64,000 bases of DNA from Tundrisphaera sp051175315 (GCF_051175315.1 NZ_CP195100.1:5456001-5520000), one strand, 5' to 3'. Shown: positions 39,134 to 48,318, numbered from the stretch's first letter. Notes: generated by a model from the letters alone, not told the origin. Program-made: numbers and translations.

Positions 39134-39439
39134 TCAGGAGGTGGCGACGACCGGTTCCGAGGGATCGCCGGGGCCCGCCTTGCCGCCGCGCGTGGTGGGC
39201 ACGGCCAGGTAGGTCTGGTGTTCCCATTGGCCGGCCCAGGCCAGGCCCGCCCATCGCTGGAGCGAGATCGCCTTGACGGTCGGGCGGTCCTCGTCGCGGA
39301 TCACCTCACCCCATGCGCCGGTGTAAGCCGCGCGAACCTGTGCCGAGGTTCCGCCGTAGCAAAGCAGGCGTTCGCCGCTGGGGGCGAGGCACGCCACCGC
39401 CCGCCAGTCCTGCGCGCCCGTGGTTTCGCTTCCACTCAT
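39134..39439 (-). CDS. Small protein of unknown function
   Basis: A 101-residue soluble protein, Trp/Ala-rich (AWGEV, LQRWAGLAWAGQWEHQTYLAV), with no signal peptide or known motif. GAGGA lies about 11 bases before ATG 39439 and a good terminator lies downstream, which together argue that it is expressed. I do not recognise the family. Confidence 0.65.
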   Translation of the reverse strand: MSGSETTGAQDWRAVACLAPSGERLLCYGGTSAQVRAAYTGAWGEVIRDEDRPTVKAISLQRWAGLAWAGQWEHQTYLAVPTTRGGKAGPGDPSEPVVATS

Positions 39440-39915
39440 CGTTACGATGATCCTCGCCCGTCGGTCTCCAGAATTCCGGGCCGACGGCCCGGACGGGGAG
39501 AGGCCGAAAATCCGACGGGTCTACAAGTGAGATGCAGGTCTCTGGGCCCGGCGAAGTCGAGACGATCGACGCATCCTCGGGCTCGCACCCAAGGGCCGGG
39601 CGATCAGTGATCCCGCCCAACGAAAGTCTACGCCGCGACGAAGGCCTCGACAACCGAATGGGTTGACGAGTTCGACCGCGACGGGCACGATCGACCCCGC
39701 GAGGGGAGTCGTCGGATGCCGATCGGCGGATTTCGCGGCCGGGATCAGCGAAGGACGGGGGGGATGGCAACCCATCCGCGTCCCGTCCCTCGAACGTTCC
39801 TATTCTATCCCGGGTCCGCGATCGCGGCGAATAAAATCCGCCAACTTCTCCCCAACTCGTTCCTTGCAAGGAACATCGAGAAAGGGCATTCTCCGCGCCG
39901 GTTGGCGAGAGTCGA
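39440..39915. other. 476-base spacer without a gene; holds a 16-bp palindrome
   Basis: No frame on either strand has a convincing start and family motif. GTTCCTTGCAAGGAAC (39859-39874) is a perfect 16-bp palindrome, followed nearby by matching CTCG/CGAG flanks. It lies 42 bases past the stop of the minus-strand reductase, so it is either a hairpin or a regulator site of unknown use. Confidence 0.5.
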
Positions 39916-40911
39916 TCACGGCTTGCCGATGCGGAGCAGGACTTTCCCCCGCCGGCCGACCTCCTCGGCCTCGCGGACGGCGTCCTTGATGGCGTCCAGC
40001 GGAAACTCGCGGCCCGGGTCGGTCGCCAGGACCCCGGACCGGATCAGGTCGGCCACCTGGCGGAACAGCAGGACCATCGCCACCTTGTTGCGGCGGGCGG
40101 CCCAGTGGCCGAGCCAGAATCCCTCGATGACCCGCTTGCCGGCGATCATCCGCCGCGAGTCGATCGCCATCGGCTCCGCCGACAGGGTCCCGTAGCACAG
40201 CATCCGACCGTCGGCGGCCAGGGATTCGAAGACGCCGGTCCCGGTCGCGCCGCCCACCGGATCGAGGGCGTACCGGACGCCGTCCTTGCCGACGATGGCC
40301 CGGACCTGATCCTCGATCGGCCCGTCCGACGAGGAGATCACGGCATCCCCGCCCAGGGCCTTGATCTCGGCGATCGCCTCGCGGCGTCGGACCACGTTGA
40401 TCGTCTTGAAGCCGTCGTGCCGGCCCAACTTGATGATCATCCGGCCCAGGGTCGAGCCGGCCGCCGACTGGAGCAGCCACGCCCCCTTCGGGACCTTCTG
40501 GACGTGGCGGACCATCGCCAGCACGGTGGCCGGGTTCACGAAGAACGACGCCACCTGCTCGTCGGGCAGATCCTTCGCGACCGGGACCGCACGGAGCGCG
40601 GGGATGATGACAGACTCGGCCCAGTTGCCCCCCGCCTGATTGACGACGGCCACCCTCTTGCCGACCAGCAGCTTGCCGACCAGCCCGGGCCCGGCCTTCT
40701 CGACGATGCCCACCCCCTCGAAACCCGGGGTCGCCGGGAGCGTGGGGAGGACCCCGTATCGCCCCCGGACGACCAGGAGTTCGGACGGGTTGACCGGCGC
40801 GGCGAGCATCCGCACACGGATTTCCCCGCGGCCCGGCTCGGGCGTGGGGGCCTCGGTGGCGTAGAGGACGTCCGACGGCTCGCCAAACTGATCGAAGCGG
40901 ATGACCTTCAT
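39916..40911 (-). CDS. Medium-chain (zinc-free) dehydrogenase/reductase, quinone or enoyl reductase-like
   Basis: A 331-residue MDR protein. MKVIRFDQFGEPSDVL starts as in quinone oxidoreductases and mitochondrial-type trans-2-enoyl-CoA reductases. PVNPSELLVVRGRYG, TPGFEGVGIV and LQSAAGSTLGRMIIKLGR (cofactor loop) are conserved. NVVRRREAIAEIKALGGDAVI suggests NADPH preference through its Arg residues. Zinc ligands are absent. ATG 40911 has GAGG 6 bases upstream; the frame continues upstream through a low-complexity Gly/Pro-rich stretch that is unlikely to be translated. Substrate unknown. Confidence 0.87.
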   Translation of the reverse strand: MKVIRFDQFGEPSDVLYATEAPTPEPGRGEIRVRMLAAPVNPSELLVVRGRYGVLPTLPATPGFEGVGIVEKAGPGLVGKLLVGKRVAVVNQAGGNWAESVIIPALRAVPVAKDLPDEQVASFFVNPATVLAMVRHVQKVPKGAWLLQSAAGSTLGRMIIKLGRHDGFKTINVVRRREAIAEIKALGGDAVISSSDGPIEDQVRAIVGKDGVRYALDPVGGATGTGVFESLAADGRMLCYGTLSAEPMAIDSRRMIAGKRVIEGFWLGHWAARRNKVAMVLLFRQVADLIRSGVLATDPGREFPLDAIKDAVREAEEVGRRGKVLLRIGKP

Positions 40912-41121
40912 GCGGACCTCGCGGGGACGATGGCCCGGCCGCGACCCTCGGGGGCCGGCGCCGGGGCCGGCCATCATAACCGGGCCGGGGCCGGGGAAGA
41001 ACCCTCGGGGAACGACGGGGTCGGACCGGGGCCCGCCCGATGAGGGGTCAAGCCCCGGATGCGGCGGCGGCCCATCTCTCCCGGGCGTCCCGTGCAATTC
41101 CCAGCCGCCACACCGGGCCGC

Positions 41122-41568
41122 TCACGAAGCCGCGCGGCTCTCCAGCCCGGTGCGGTGGGCCAGCGGGATGATGTAGACCCGATCCCGGCCCGCCGGGACG
41201 GTGCGGATCTGCCCGTCCAGGGTCGCTTGCCGGAGATATTCCTGGATCCCGGGCATCGCCGGATCCACGAGGATCGCGTCGGCCGGAATGCCGCGACCGA
41301 GCCGTTTGAGCGGACGGATCATCGATCCGATCACGAACGCCCCTCGGCCCGGTGGCACGCGTCGGGGATCGATCGGCACGCCGCCATCGGTCCGATCGCA
41401 GCACAGGAATTCGGCCCAATCTGTCCCGACCCGGACCGCCCCGGGGGGGCGTTGGCCGGCCGGGATCGCCCTCCACTCGTCGCCCGCCCACATCCGGAAA
41501 CGGAATGCGAGGACGCCGGCGCCGTCGACGAACTCCCGATACGGCCTGTCGTGATCACTCGGGGTCAT
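41122..41568 (-). CDS. Conserved-looking hypothetical protein
   Basis: A 148-residue soluble protein. It begins MTPSDHDRPYREFVDGAG after a strong GGAGGAGAGGG ribosome site, which supports ATG 41568. FRFRMWAGDEWRAIPAGQRPPG and VFI-type strands suggest a small beta-rich fold. No signal peptide, membrane span or catalytic motif is visible. I do not recognise the family. The 210-base spacer after it is GGCCGG-rich and low in complexity. Confidence 0.65.
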   Translation of the reverse strand: MTPSDHDRPYREFVDGAGVLAFRFRMWAGDEWRAIPAGQRPPGAVRVGTDWAEFLCCDRTDGGVPIDPRRVPPGRGAFVIGSMIRPLKRLGRGIPADAILVDPAMPGIQEYLRQATLDGQIRTVPAGRDRVYIIPLAHRTGLESRAAS

Positions 41569-41983
41569 GTCGTCCCTCTCCTCCGCACCCGGTCGCACAC
41601 CTGGGCCATGATGGGGCGGACGACGCCATCAAGGGTCGGGGGCATGGGGATCCGCCGGCATGGATCGAGCATCGGAGGCTAGACCCTATCTTGATCCGGC
41701 CGGCATGACTGTCCCATGGCGGACATTACCGAACGATTGTACCGCATTTTTCAAAACGCCGCAGGCCAAATGCGCCCCCGATGCGGAACGGCATCGTTCG
41801 GACGAATGACAGGCCGGGTCCTCCCGCCTACAACAATCGAAGGGGCGGGAGGAACCCTCGCGACGACGAGGGCATTTTTCGTCATCATGTCGGTCCAAGG
41901 GGAGTGTGCATCGCTCGAATCAACGAGCGATGGATGCCCCCGCCCCGGGACGATGCATCAACCTTTCACAGGGCGAAGCCACG
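41569..41983. other. 415-base divergent spacer without a recognised gene
   Basis: The spacer separates two divergently oriented small genes. It includes a locally A+T-richer stretch (about 41724-41760), plausible for promoters, but no pair of -35/-10 boxes stands out and no open frame is convincing. Confidence 0.45.
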
Positions 41984-42259
41984 ATGACGCGTGTCGCAAC
42001 CCTACGAGTCGAGGACTCGACCTGGATCCAGATCGACAACACGAACGGAGGGTCAGCCGTCCATGTGCGGATCCTCCCGACGATGGCGATGCCATCGTCC
42101 CTCCGGCTCACGAGCGAGGAAGCCGCGAGGTTCGGCCGGGCCCTCCTCTCGGCCGTCGGGGCGGTCGAGATCACGGCCCCGCCGGACATCGAGCCGGGAG
42201 GGGTGCCGGAGCTTGCCGGCGAAAACTCGATCGGCGATCGATCGGCCGATCGGGCGTGA
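41984..42259 (+). CDS. Small hypothetical protein
   Basis: A 91-residue protein. MTRVATLRVEDSTWIQIDNTNGG reads as a beta-strand pair, and RLTSEEAARFGRALLSAVGAVEI as an amphipathic helix. The acidic tail is probably disordered. The ribosome site is weak and there is no known motif. A 14-bp palindrome (CGATCGGCCGATCG) falls inside its 3' end at 42239-42252. The gene is plausible but not proven. Confidence 0.5.
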   Translation: MTRVATLRVEDSTWIQIDNTNGGSAVHVRILPTMAMPSSLRLTSEEAARFGRALLSAVGAVEITAPPDIEPGGVPELAGENSIGDRSADRA

Positions 42260-42404
42260 TGATGCGATCGGCCGGCTTCGCGGTGTATGATCTCCCCCAT
42301 CCGAGAGCGTGGCGGCACGCCGTTTGGAACGGCTCCCGGGTCACCTCCGGCCGCCGTTTCGGCCGATCGGGCCGATGCAACCGCTGACGTACGAGGGAAT
42401 TGCC

Positions 42405-43271
42405 TTGGACAGATTTCTTGTCACGACGGAATGGCTCGAAGCCCACCTGAACGACCCCGGCCTACGCGTGGTCGACATCCGGGGCTACGTGGCCACGAGG
42501 CCGATCGAGCCGGGCGTGGAGGAGGCCACCTATCGGGGCGCCCCGGAGGAATACGAGGCCGGCCATATCCCGGGCTCGGTCTTCGTCGACTGGACCCGCG
42601 ACATCGTCGACCTCGACGACCCCGTCCCGGCCCAGATCGCCGGCCCCGACCGGTTCGCCGAGGCGATGGGCTCGCGGGGGATCGGCGACGACACGATGGT
42701 CGTCGCCGTTGACCACATGGGGGGCCAGTACGCCACCCGGCTGTGGTGGGCGCTGACGTATTACGGCCACGACCGCGTGGCGGTGCTCGACGGCGGCTGG
42801 AACCGATGGGTCGAGGAAGAAAGGCCGATCACCGACGAGCCGACCGAGGTCGCCCCGGCCGTCTTCCACCCGCGTCCCCGCCCGGCCCTGCGGGTCACGG
42901 CCGAGGAACTGGCCCGGAAGCTCGGCGACCCGTCGCTCCAACTCCTGGACGCCCGCGACTCGGGCCAGTACACTGCCGCCCGGCGTCGGGGTCCCCGGGG
43001 TGGCCACATTCCGGGCGCGCTGAGCCTGCCCCGCGAGGCGTTCTTCGCCCCCGCCGGAGGGTTCCGGCCGCTGGAGGAGATCCGCGAGGTGGTGGCGCAG
43101 GCCGGCCTCGGGCCCGATCGCCCGACCGTCGCGTATTGCAACGGGGGCGTGGCGGCCACGGTCGTCCTGTTCCATCTGGCCCGGCTCGGCTTCCCGGACC
43201 TGGCCAACTACGACGGCTCGTGGAACGAGTGGAGCGGCCGGATGGACCTGCCCGTCGAGGGGTCGAAGTGA
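42405..43271 (+). CDS. Thiosulfate/3-mercaptopyruvate sulfurtransferase (two rhodanese domains)
   Basis: A 288-residue protein with tandem rhodanese domains. The first, inactive domain ends with LDGGWNRWVEEERP; the second carries the active-site loop YCNGGVAAT with persulfide Cys245. GHIPGS and GHIPGAL are the repeated CH2A-like motifs. It moves sulfur from thiosulfate or 3-mercaptopyruvate to thiols or cyanide. The CxxGxxA loop does not discriminate cleanly between the two donors. I favour TTG 42405, which has GAGGGA 6 bases upstream and matches the family start; ATG 42375 is in frame and would add 10 residues. Confidence 0.87.
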   Translation: MDRFLVTTEWLEAHLNDPGLRVVDIRGYVATRPIEPGVEEATYRGAPEEYEAGHIPGSVFVDWTRDIVDLDDPVPAQIAGPDRFAEAMGSRGIGDDTMVVAVDHMGGQYATRLWWALTYYGHDRVAVLDGGWNRWVEEERPITDEPTEVAPAVFHPRPRPALRVTAEELARKLGDPSLQLLDARDSGQYTAARRRGPRGGHIPGALSLPREAFFAPAGGFRPLEEIREVVAQAGLGPDRPTVAYCNGGVAATVVLFHLARLGFPDLANYDGSWNEWSGRMDLPVEGSK

Positions 43272-43277
43272 CCCGGC

Positions 43278-43844
43278 TCAGAACAGATCGCGGCCCCGGG
43301 TGAGGCGGTCTTCGAGGCCGTCGGCCGTCTCGGCGATCCGCGAGACCAGGCGGCGGGCGTCGATCGTCGCGACGGAGTCGGCCACGAGGTTCTGGATCAC
43401 CACGAAGTATTCCTCGCCGCGCAGGACCTTGATGGCAAAATGGCCGTGGATGATCCGCGCGTTCCCCTTGAGGAGGAGGCGCGGGTCGCGGTCATTGGCC
43501 GTGCCGCAGACCGAGACCAGCGAGACGACCGCGCGGCCGTCGAGGTCGGCCCCGGTCGCCCCGACGTAGACCGCCTGCTTGCGGTCGAGCTGGAGGGGGA
43601 CGACCAGGCGCCAGCCGTGCCCGTGCGGCGTCGCCTCGAACCCGGATCGGACCACGAGGTCCCGAACCACCCGATCGAGGCTCGCGTCGGAGGGGTCGGG
43701 TGCCTCGTAAGGGCCGAGCGCATCGAACCCGGCCCCCGCATCCGCCTCGGCGGAACCGAGCGGGAGCCCGCACCCGGCGCAGAACCGGGTGGCCGGGTGG
43801 TTGGCCGTCGTGCACCGGGCACAGGCGTCGATCGTGGTCCGCAT
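43278..43844 (-). CDS. Zinc-ribbon protein with YbjN-like domain
   Basis: A 188-residue protein. CARCTTANHPATRFCAGCG (residues 8-26) is a four-Cys zinc ribbon. After a short linker, residues about 50-185 look like a YbjN/type III secretion chaperone-like alpha/beta domain (LVVRSGFEATPHGHGWRLVVPLQ, then VVIQNLVADS). GAGGA precedes ATG 43844. It follows the secreted-protein gene by 32 bases on the same strand and ends 6 bases from the convergent sulfurtransferase. Function unknown. Confidence 0.78.
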   Translation of the reverse strand: MRTTIDACARCTTANHPATRFCAGCGLPLGSAEADAGAGFDALGPYEAPDPSDASLDRVVRDLVVRSGFEATPHGHGWRLVVPLQLDRKQAVYVGATGADLDGRAVVSLVSVCGTANDRDPRLLLKGNARIIHGHFAIKVLRGEEYFVVIQNLVADSVATIDARRLVSRIAETADGLEDRLTRGRDLF

Positions 43845-43876
43845 GGTCGTCCTCGCGGGGGATCGCGGCCAATCGT

Positions 43877-44446
43877 TCAGTCTTCGAGCGTCATCGACGC
43901 GATCATGTCATCGAAGCCCTTGGAGGCGGCCTTCAGGGTCTTGTCCGGGCCGACCAGCTTGAAGAAGTAGCCGGTGGTCTTGGTCTCGACGATGGCGCCC
44001 AGGAGGCGATAGTTCGGGTTGTCGGCCTTCGGCCCCCCGGCGCCGGGCATGGCGGTGGCGACGTAGCGGCCGGCGATCTCGATCCGGGTGACCGGGACGT
44101 TGGCCCCCTTCCGCTCCTCGACCTTGGCCTTGGCGGTGTTCTTCTCGCCGTCGACGAACATCTCTTCCCAGCGCTTGATGTTCGCTTCCTTGGACCCGGC
44201 CCCGCCCGGGAAGGCGAACACGGTCATCTCGCCCGGCTCGCTGTCGCCGGGGGCGGCGGGGACCTTGACCTGCAACTGCCGCATGGCCGACTTCGGCTTC
44301 TCGGACTTCCACGCGGCCGGGGCCTTCAGCGCCAGCGAGCCGGCGCGGAGGCTCTGCATCGGCTCGTCGGCCAGGGCGACGCCCAGGCCGGCCAGGACCA
44401 CCATCCCGACGCCCGCAACCATCGGGATCATCTTACGGAAGCTCAT
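43877..44446 (-). CDS. Secreted protein of unknown function
   Basis: A 189-residue protein with a clear signal peptide (MSFRKMIPMVAGVGMVVLAG, then LGVALA and a cleavage site). The mature part is Lys/Ala-rich, with AAWKSEKPKSAMRQLQVKVP, FPGGAGSKEANIKRWEEMF and FFKLVGPDKTL. It reads like a small beta-rich periplasmic domain of the kind found repeatedly in planctomycetes. GGGAGGAAT lies just before ATG 44446, a strong site that fixes the start. Probably co-transcribed with the zinc-ribbon gene. Not recognised. Confidence 0.78.
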   Translation of the reverse strand: MSFRKMIPMVAGVGMVVLAGLGVALADEPMQSLRAGSLALKAPAAWKSEKPKSAMRQLQVKVPAAPGDSEPGEMTVFAFPGGAGSKEANIKRWEEMFVDGEKNTAKAKVEERKGANVPVTRIEIAGRYVATAMPGAGGPKADNPNYRLLGAIVETKTTGYFFKLVGPDKTLKAASKGFDDMIASMTLED

Positions 44447-44576
44447 CGCGATTCCTCCCGGCCGGGGAGCCCGGCCGCTTGCGGCCGACTCCGGGTCGGC
44501 CATACGATGCGGAGCGTTTCCCGGCACCGATGCCGGCATGTCCGACCCACCTTGATTTCTCGCGGAGCCCGACCTC

Positions 44577-45380
44577 GTGCGAACCCACCGAGCCCCCGGC
44601 GCGGCCCTGATCCTGGCCCTGGCGCCGATCTGCCTGGCGATCTGGCCCGACCCCGCCCTCGCCCAGAGGAAGGTCCCCGAGGGGACCAAGGTCCTGATCC
44701 TGACCGGGGGCGAACGCGAGCATCACGGCTACCGCGAGCAGGCATTGTATCTGGCCGGAGTGCTGGAGGACACCCGCCGCTACCAGGTCACACTGGCCGA
44801 GGACGCCGCCATCCTGGAGACCCCGGCCCTGGCCAGGTACGACCTCGTCCTGATGAACGCGGATCGCCGCGACCCCGAGCACAAGCTCACCCCGGGCCAG
44901 GCCAACGCCCTGTTCGACTTCGTCCGCGCCGGCAAGGGGTACGTCTCGATCCACGGGGCGGACAACACCCCGCCCGATGCCCTGCCCGAGTGGAAGCCGT
45001 TCCTCGGCGGGATCTATTCCCACAAGGGGCTGCCCGACGGCAAGGCGATCCTGGGCAAATACACCGTCAAGATCGCCGACAAGGACAGCCCGGTCGCCAA
45101 AGGTTTGAGCGACTTCGAACTGGCCGACGAGCTTTACTCGAACATGCAGATGATGCCCGACGTGAAGCCCGTGGCCACCATCGATTACAAGGGGACGACG
45201 TGGCCGGTGGCCTGGACCTGGCCCTACGGCCAGGGCCGCGTCTTCCACACCTCGCTGGGCCATCGCCGCTGGGGCCCCAACCAGCCCGACCCCCTGGCCG
45301 ACCCCAACCTCATCAAGCTGATCGTCCAGGGGATCGACTGGGCGGCGGGCCGAGAACCGGCCGGACCCGCCCCGAAGTGA
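44577..45380 (+). CDS. ThuA-domain secreted protein
   Basis: A 267-residue exported protein. A signal peptide spans residues 1-29 (hydrophobic LILALAPICLAI, then ALAQ). The rest is a ThuA-like class I glutamine-amidotransferase-fold domain: VLILTGGEREHHGYREQ, YDLVLMNADR, GKGYVSIHGADN, GGIYSHKG, WTWPYGQGRVFHTSLGH. ThuA was named for trehalose utilisation, but planctomycete members are often tied to sugar or glycan breakdown. The usual catalytic Cys is absent, as in most ThuA proteins. GTG 44577 has GGAG 9 bases upstream. Divergent from the secreted-protein operon. Confidence 0.88.
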   Translation: MRTHRAPGAALILALAPICLAIWPDPALAQRKVPEGTKVLILTGGEREHHGYREQALYLAGVLEDTRRYQVTLAEDAAILETPALARYDLVLMNADRRDPEHKLTPGQANALFDFVRAGKGYVSIHGADNTPPDALPEWKPFLGGIYSHKGLPDGKAILGKYTVKIADKDSPVAKGLSDFELADELYSNMQMMPDVKPVATIDYKGTTWPVAWTWPYGQGRVFHTSLGHRRWGPNQPDPLADPNLIKLIVQGIDWAAGREPAGPAPK

Positions 45381-45401
45381 CCCGCCGGGCGGCCCGGGCG
45401 A

Positions 45402-46526
45402 TCAATCGAGCCCGGCCGCCGTCTCCTCGATCAGGCCATCGACGGCGTCGTTGAGGTCCTCGTCGCGGGCGAAGCGGGCCCGTTGCCGCGAGGCGCCATT
45501 CCCCTTCGCGAGGATCTCCTCCACGGTCGCCGAGACCTCATCCCATTCGCCGTCCGCCTCCATGGCGGGGCGGACGAATTGCATGAGTCGATCGACGACG
45601 GACCGGGCCGGCGCCGAGGTCATCGAATGGAGATCGACGAGGTCCCCTTCCAGCCCGTAGCGGGCCGCCCGCCACTTGGCCGCACGCAGCAGCTCCGGCC
45701 GGACCTGGGGGGCCGGCTCGCCGCGTTGGGCGCGGTCCAGGCAGGTCCGGGCCAGGGCCCGGCACAGCGCGGCGATCGCCACCGCCTCATCGACCCGGGC
45801 GCAGACGTCGGCGATGCGGAATTCGATCGTCTCGAAGTGCGACGACGGGCGGACGTCCCAGTAGATCCGCGACGCCTCGGGGATGGCCCCGACGTCGATC
45901 AGGGCCTGGACCGTCGCGTCGTACTCGGCCCGGTCGGCGAACGCGCCGGGGATCCCGGTCATCGGGAACCTCTGGAAGAGTTCGGTCCGGTAGCTGGCGT
46001 AGCCGGTGTCCCGGCCGAGCCAGTACGGCGAGTTGGCCGAGAGGGCGAGCAGCGTGGGCAGCCACGGGCGGACCCGGTTCATGACCCGGATGCCGTCCTC
46101 GCGGTCGGCGATCCCGACGTGGACGTGGCAGCCGAAGATGATCTGCTCGCGGGCCAGCTGCTGGTTCTCCTCCAGGATCTTGTCATACCGTTCCTTGGGC
46201 GTCAGCCGCTGGTCCTGCCATCGGGAGAAGGGGTGCGTGCCCGCCGCCACGATCCGGCAGCCCTGCTCCGCCGCCGCCTCGACCACCGCCTTGCGGAGCC
46301 GGACGAGTTCGTCGCGGACCTCCGCCAGGGTCCGGCAGACCGGGGTCCCGATCTCGATCTGGGAGAGGAACAGCTCGTTGGTGACCTTGTCCCCGACGTC
46401 CTCCTTGGCGCCGGGCAGGATGCGGAAGGCCCGCGACTTCAACTCGCGGGTCTCCGGGTCGACGATCTGGTATTCCTCTTCCACGCCGATGGTGAAGTCG
46501 TCCGTGGTTGGCTTCGTTTCGGGCAC
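45402..46526 (-). CDS. Carboxylate-amine ligase (GCS2/YbdK type)
   Basis: A 374-residue ATP-grasp-like GCS2-family enzyme, the YbdK type of weak glutamate-cysteine ligase. FTIGVEEEYQIVDPETREL has the conserved Glu cluster. AAGTHPFSRWQDQ, QQLAREQIIFGCHVHVGIAD, LLALSANSPYW, YWDVRPSSHFETIEFRIAD and AAKWRAARYGLEG are all signature motifs. GTG 46526 is chosen because GGAG lies 9 bases upstream and the family begins there; the frame is open further upstream inside the neighbouring gene. It makes an amide bond, but the natural acceptor is unknown. Confidence 0.88.
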   Translation of the reverse strand: MPETKPTTDDFTIGVEEEYQIVDPETRELKSRAFRILPGAKEDVGDKVTNELFLSQIEIGTPVCRTLAEVRDELVRLRKAVVEAAAEQGCRIVAAGTHPFSRWQDQRLTPKERYDKILEENQQLAREQIIFGCHVHVGIADREDGIRVMNRVRPWLPTLLALSANSPYWLGRDTGYASYRTELFQRFPMTGIPGAFADRAEYDATVQALIDVGAIPEASRIYWDVRPSSHFETIEFRIADVCARVDEAVAIAALCRALARTCLDRAQRGEPAPQVRPELLRAAKWRAARYGLEGDLVDLHSMTSAPARSVVDRLMQFVRPAMEADGEWDEVSATVEEILAKGNGASRQRARFARDEDLNDAVDGLIEETAAGLD

Positions 46527-46549
46527 GGGGGGCGGCTCCGGGGCGAATC

Positions 46550-47131
46550 TCAGTGATTCCAGATCAGCTTGACGATCAGGGCGGCGACGGCGACCATCCC
46601 GATGAACATCAGCAACAGGGCACCGATCAGGATGGCGCCGATGGCCCAGAGGTAGCGGACCGAGGGGGCCGACGGGATCGGGCCGCCCCGGGCCTGGATG
46701 GCGTGGACCTCGCGGAGCAGGTTCAGGTTCCGCGTGTTCGCCTTGAAGCCGGCGTCGAACAGGTCGCCCACGACCGGGATCGACCCGAGCCCGATGTCGA
46801 GCAGCACGTTGGCCGCCATCCGGGCCGCGACCGCCTTGGGCACGCGGTAGTGCTTGAGGGCGGTGAGCACCAGCCCGGTCTGGATCAGCCCGGCGAACAG
46901 GTCGCCGCCGCCCGGGATCAGTCCCAGGATGGCGTCGAGACCAACCTTGAAGTTGGTCCCCGGCACCGGGATCGACCGGTCCATGAGCCAGGCGAGCCAC
47001 TCCAACCCCTGGCCGATCGCCTCGCTGTTCCGGGTCCCGGGCCCGGCGATGTCGCTGAAATCGGCCGCCGAGCCCCGGTAGATGGCGTCGGGCTTCAACG
47101 GGGCATCGGGGTCCGGGCGGGTGGCGGGCAT
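46550..47131 (-). CDS. DUF4112 membrane protein
   Basis: A 193-residue protein with a DUF4112 signature: LEWLAWLMDRSIPVPGTNFKVGLDAILGLIPGGGDL, then ARMAANVLLDIGLGSIPVVGDLFDAGFKANTRN. A C-terminal membrane span covers about residues 160-190 (AIGAILIGALLLMFIGMVAVAALIV). ATG 47131 has GAGGGG 7 bases upstream. It lies 23 bases before the ligase gene on the same strand. Function is unknown in the family. Confidence 0.87.
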   Translation of the reverse strand: MPATRPDPDAPLKPDAIYRGSAADFSDIAGPGTRNSEAIGQGLEWLAWLMDRSIPVPGTNFKVGLDAILGLIPGGGDLFAGLIQTGLVLTALKHYRVPKAVAARMAANVLLDIGLGSIPVVGDLFDAGFKANTRNLNLLREVHAIQARGGPIPSAPSVRYLWAIGAILIGALLLMFIGMVAVAALIVKLIWNH

Positions 47132-47226
47132 GGGCAATCCCCTCGGTCAAGGGCCTCGCAGATCGCGCGAGGCGTCGCCCCGTCCAGGCTGCATTTCCGA
47201 TGCCGCCTCCTCGCCGCGAACCGGGA

Positions 47227-48105
47227 TCATCGTTCGGAGGGCGGGTCGTCCGGGATGATGCGGAGCGCGTGGCTGGCGCTCATGTTGTACCACGAGTTCT
47301 TGCGGAATGGGCGGAGGTGGATCCCGCACGGGATCAGCCGTCCCTCGGAGTCGCGGGTGTCCTCGCCGTGGCTGTCCATCACCAGCGGGACGCCGTCCGG
47401 CGACTTGCCGATCGGGCCGACCCAGAGGACCACGTGGCTAATCTTCCCCGACTTGTTGCGGATGAACAGGAGGTCGCCGGTCCGGAGGGCCTGGATCCGC
47501 TCCTCGAACGATTCGGGGAGCGCGATCCGCCGGATCGGGACCGCCCGACCCGCCTCGCGCGCCGTCGCCTGTTCGGCCTGGATGCCCACGTCGGTGCTGA
47601 TCCTCAGGCCGAAGCCGAGGTTATAAACGAACCCGGTGAAGTTGGAGCAATCGACGCCCTTGCCGTTCCGCCCGGCGCAGGTCTGCATCCAGCGCCAGTG
47701 CGCGGGCGGTTCCCAGTCCGGGATGTGGTGGTGCTGGTAGGCATAGCCGAGATACCGGCTGGCCACGGCGATCACCCGCTCCCGCTTGCGGTCGGCCGGC
47801 CAGCGCTCCACCCCCGGGGGCGGTGGATAGGATCGGGCGGGCGGGCCCCAGGCTCCCCATCGCTCCCGCGTCCGTTCCGCGTACCAGAGGGCATGCGGGA
47901 TCTCCGCCTCGATCCGATGGTCGCCACGCTCGGTGCGATCGAGGTCGCCCACCAGTTCCTCGCGGGGCCATTCGTAGGCAATCCGGTAAGGGGACCGATA
48001 CGGCTCGGGCGGCGGGGCCTGGGCCGTCGCGGGCCGGTCGGCGGTCGGGGACGAGACGGCGAACGCGAAGGCGACGGCCATCGTCGCGGCGAGCAGCTTG
48101 TTCAT
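47227..48105 (-). CDS. Secreted NlpC/P60-like cysteine peptidase
   Basis: A 292-residue exported protein. A signal peptide spans residues 1-29 (AATMAVAFAFAVSS). YLGYAYQHHHIPDWEPP leads into the catalytic GKGVDCSNFTGFVYN with C153. ISHVVLWVG holds the catalytic His region, and MDSHGED may supply the third polar residue. The fold is that of gamma-D-glutamyl-diaminopimelate cell-wall endopeptidases, so peptidoglycan remodelling in the periplasm is likely. ATG 48105 fits the signal peptide. It is separated by a 95-base gap from the DUF4112 gene. Confidence 0.87.
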   Translation of the reverse strand: MNKLLAATMAVAFAFAVSSPTADRPATAQAPPPEPYRSPYRIAYEWPREELVGDLDRTERGDHRIEAEIPHALWYAERTRERWGAWGPPARSYPPPPGVERWPADRKRERVIAVASRYLGYAYQHHHIPDWEPPAHWRWMQTCAGRNGKGVDCSNFTGFVYNLGFGLRISTDVGIQAEQATAREAGRAVPIRRIALPESFEERIQALRTGDLLFIRNKSGKISHVVLWVGPIGKSPDGVPLVMDSHGEDTRDSEGRLIPCGIHLRPFRKNSWYNMSASHALRIIPDDPPSER

Positions 48106-48318
48106 GCGAGGTCTCGGATCGGGCGTCCTGGGGACGAGCCCGCGCGTCCCACCCGTCCAGTTTAGGATGAATTGGAGATACGGGGCGAACCAAAATGGGG
48201 ACCCGGCGAATCTTCACCAGCGGTGGACGAATGCCCCGGAGACGCGATGCTTCCGCCCGGGCCGCGGCCTGACGTATGCTGGAGCGGGCGGGCGGGCATC
48301 GGGACGCGAGGGACGATC

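Noticed and set aside
40912..41121. GGCCGG-rich stretch before the reductase gene as an extended N-terminus
   Set aside because: The in-frame extension is low-complexity Gly/Pro/Arg, and a good ribosome site precedes ATG 40911.
42239..42252. 14-bp palindrome CGATCGGCCGATCG as a regulator site
   Set aside because: It lies inside the 3' end of a predicted gene, and GATCGG/CGATCG words are very common throughout this window.
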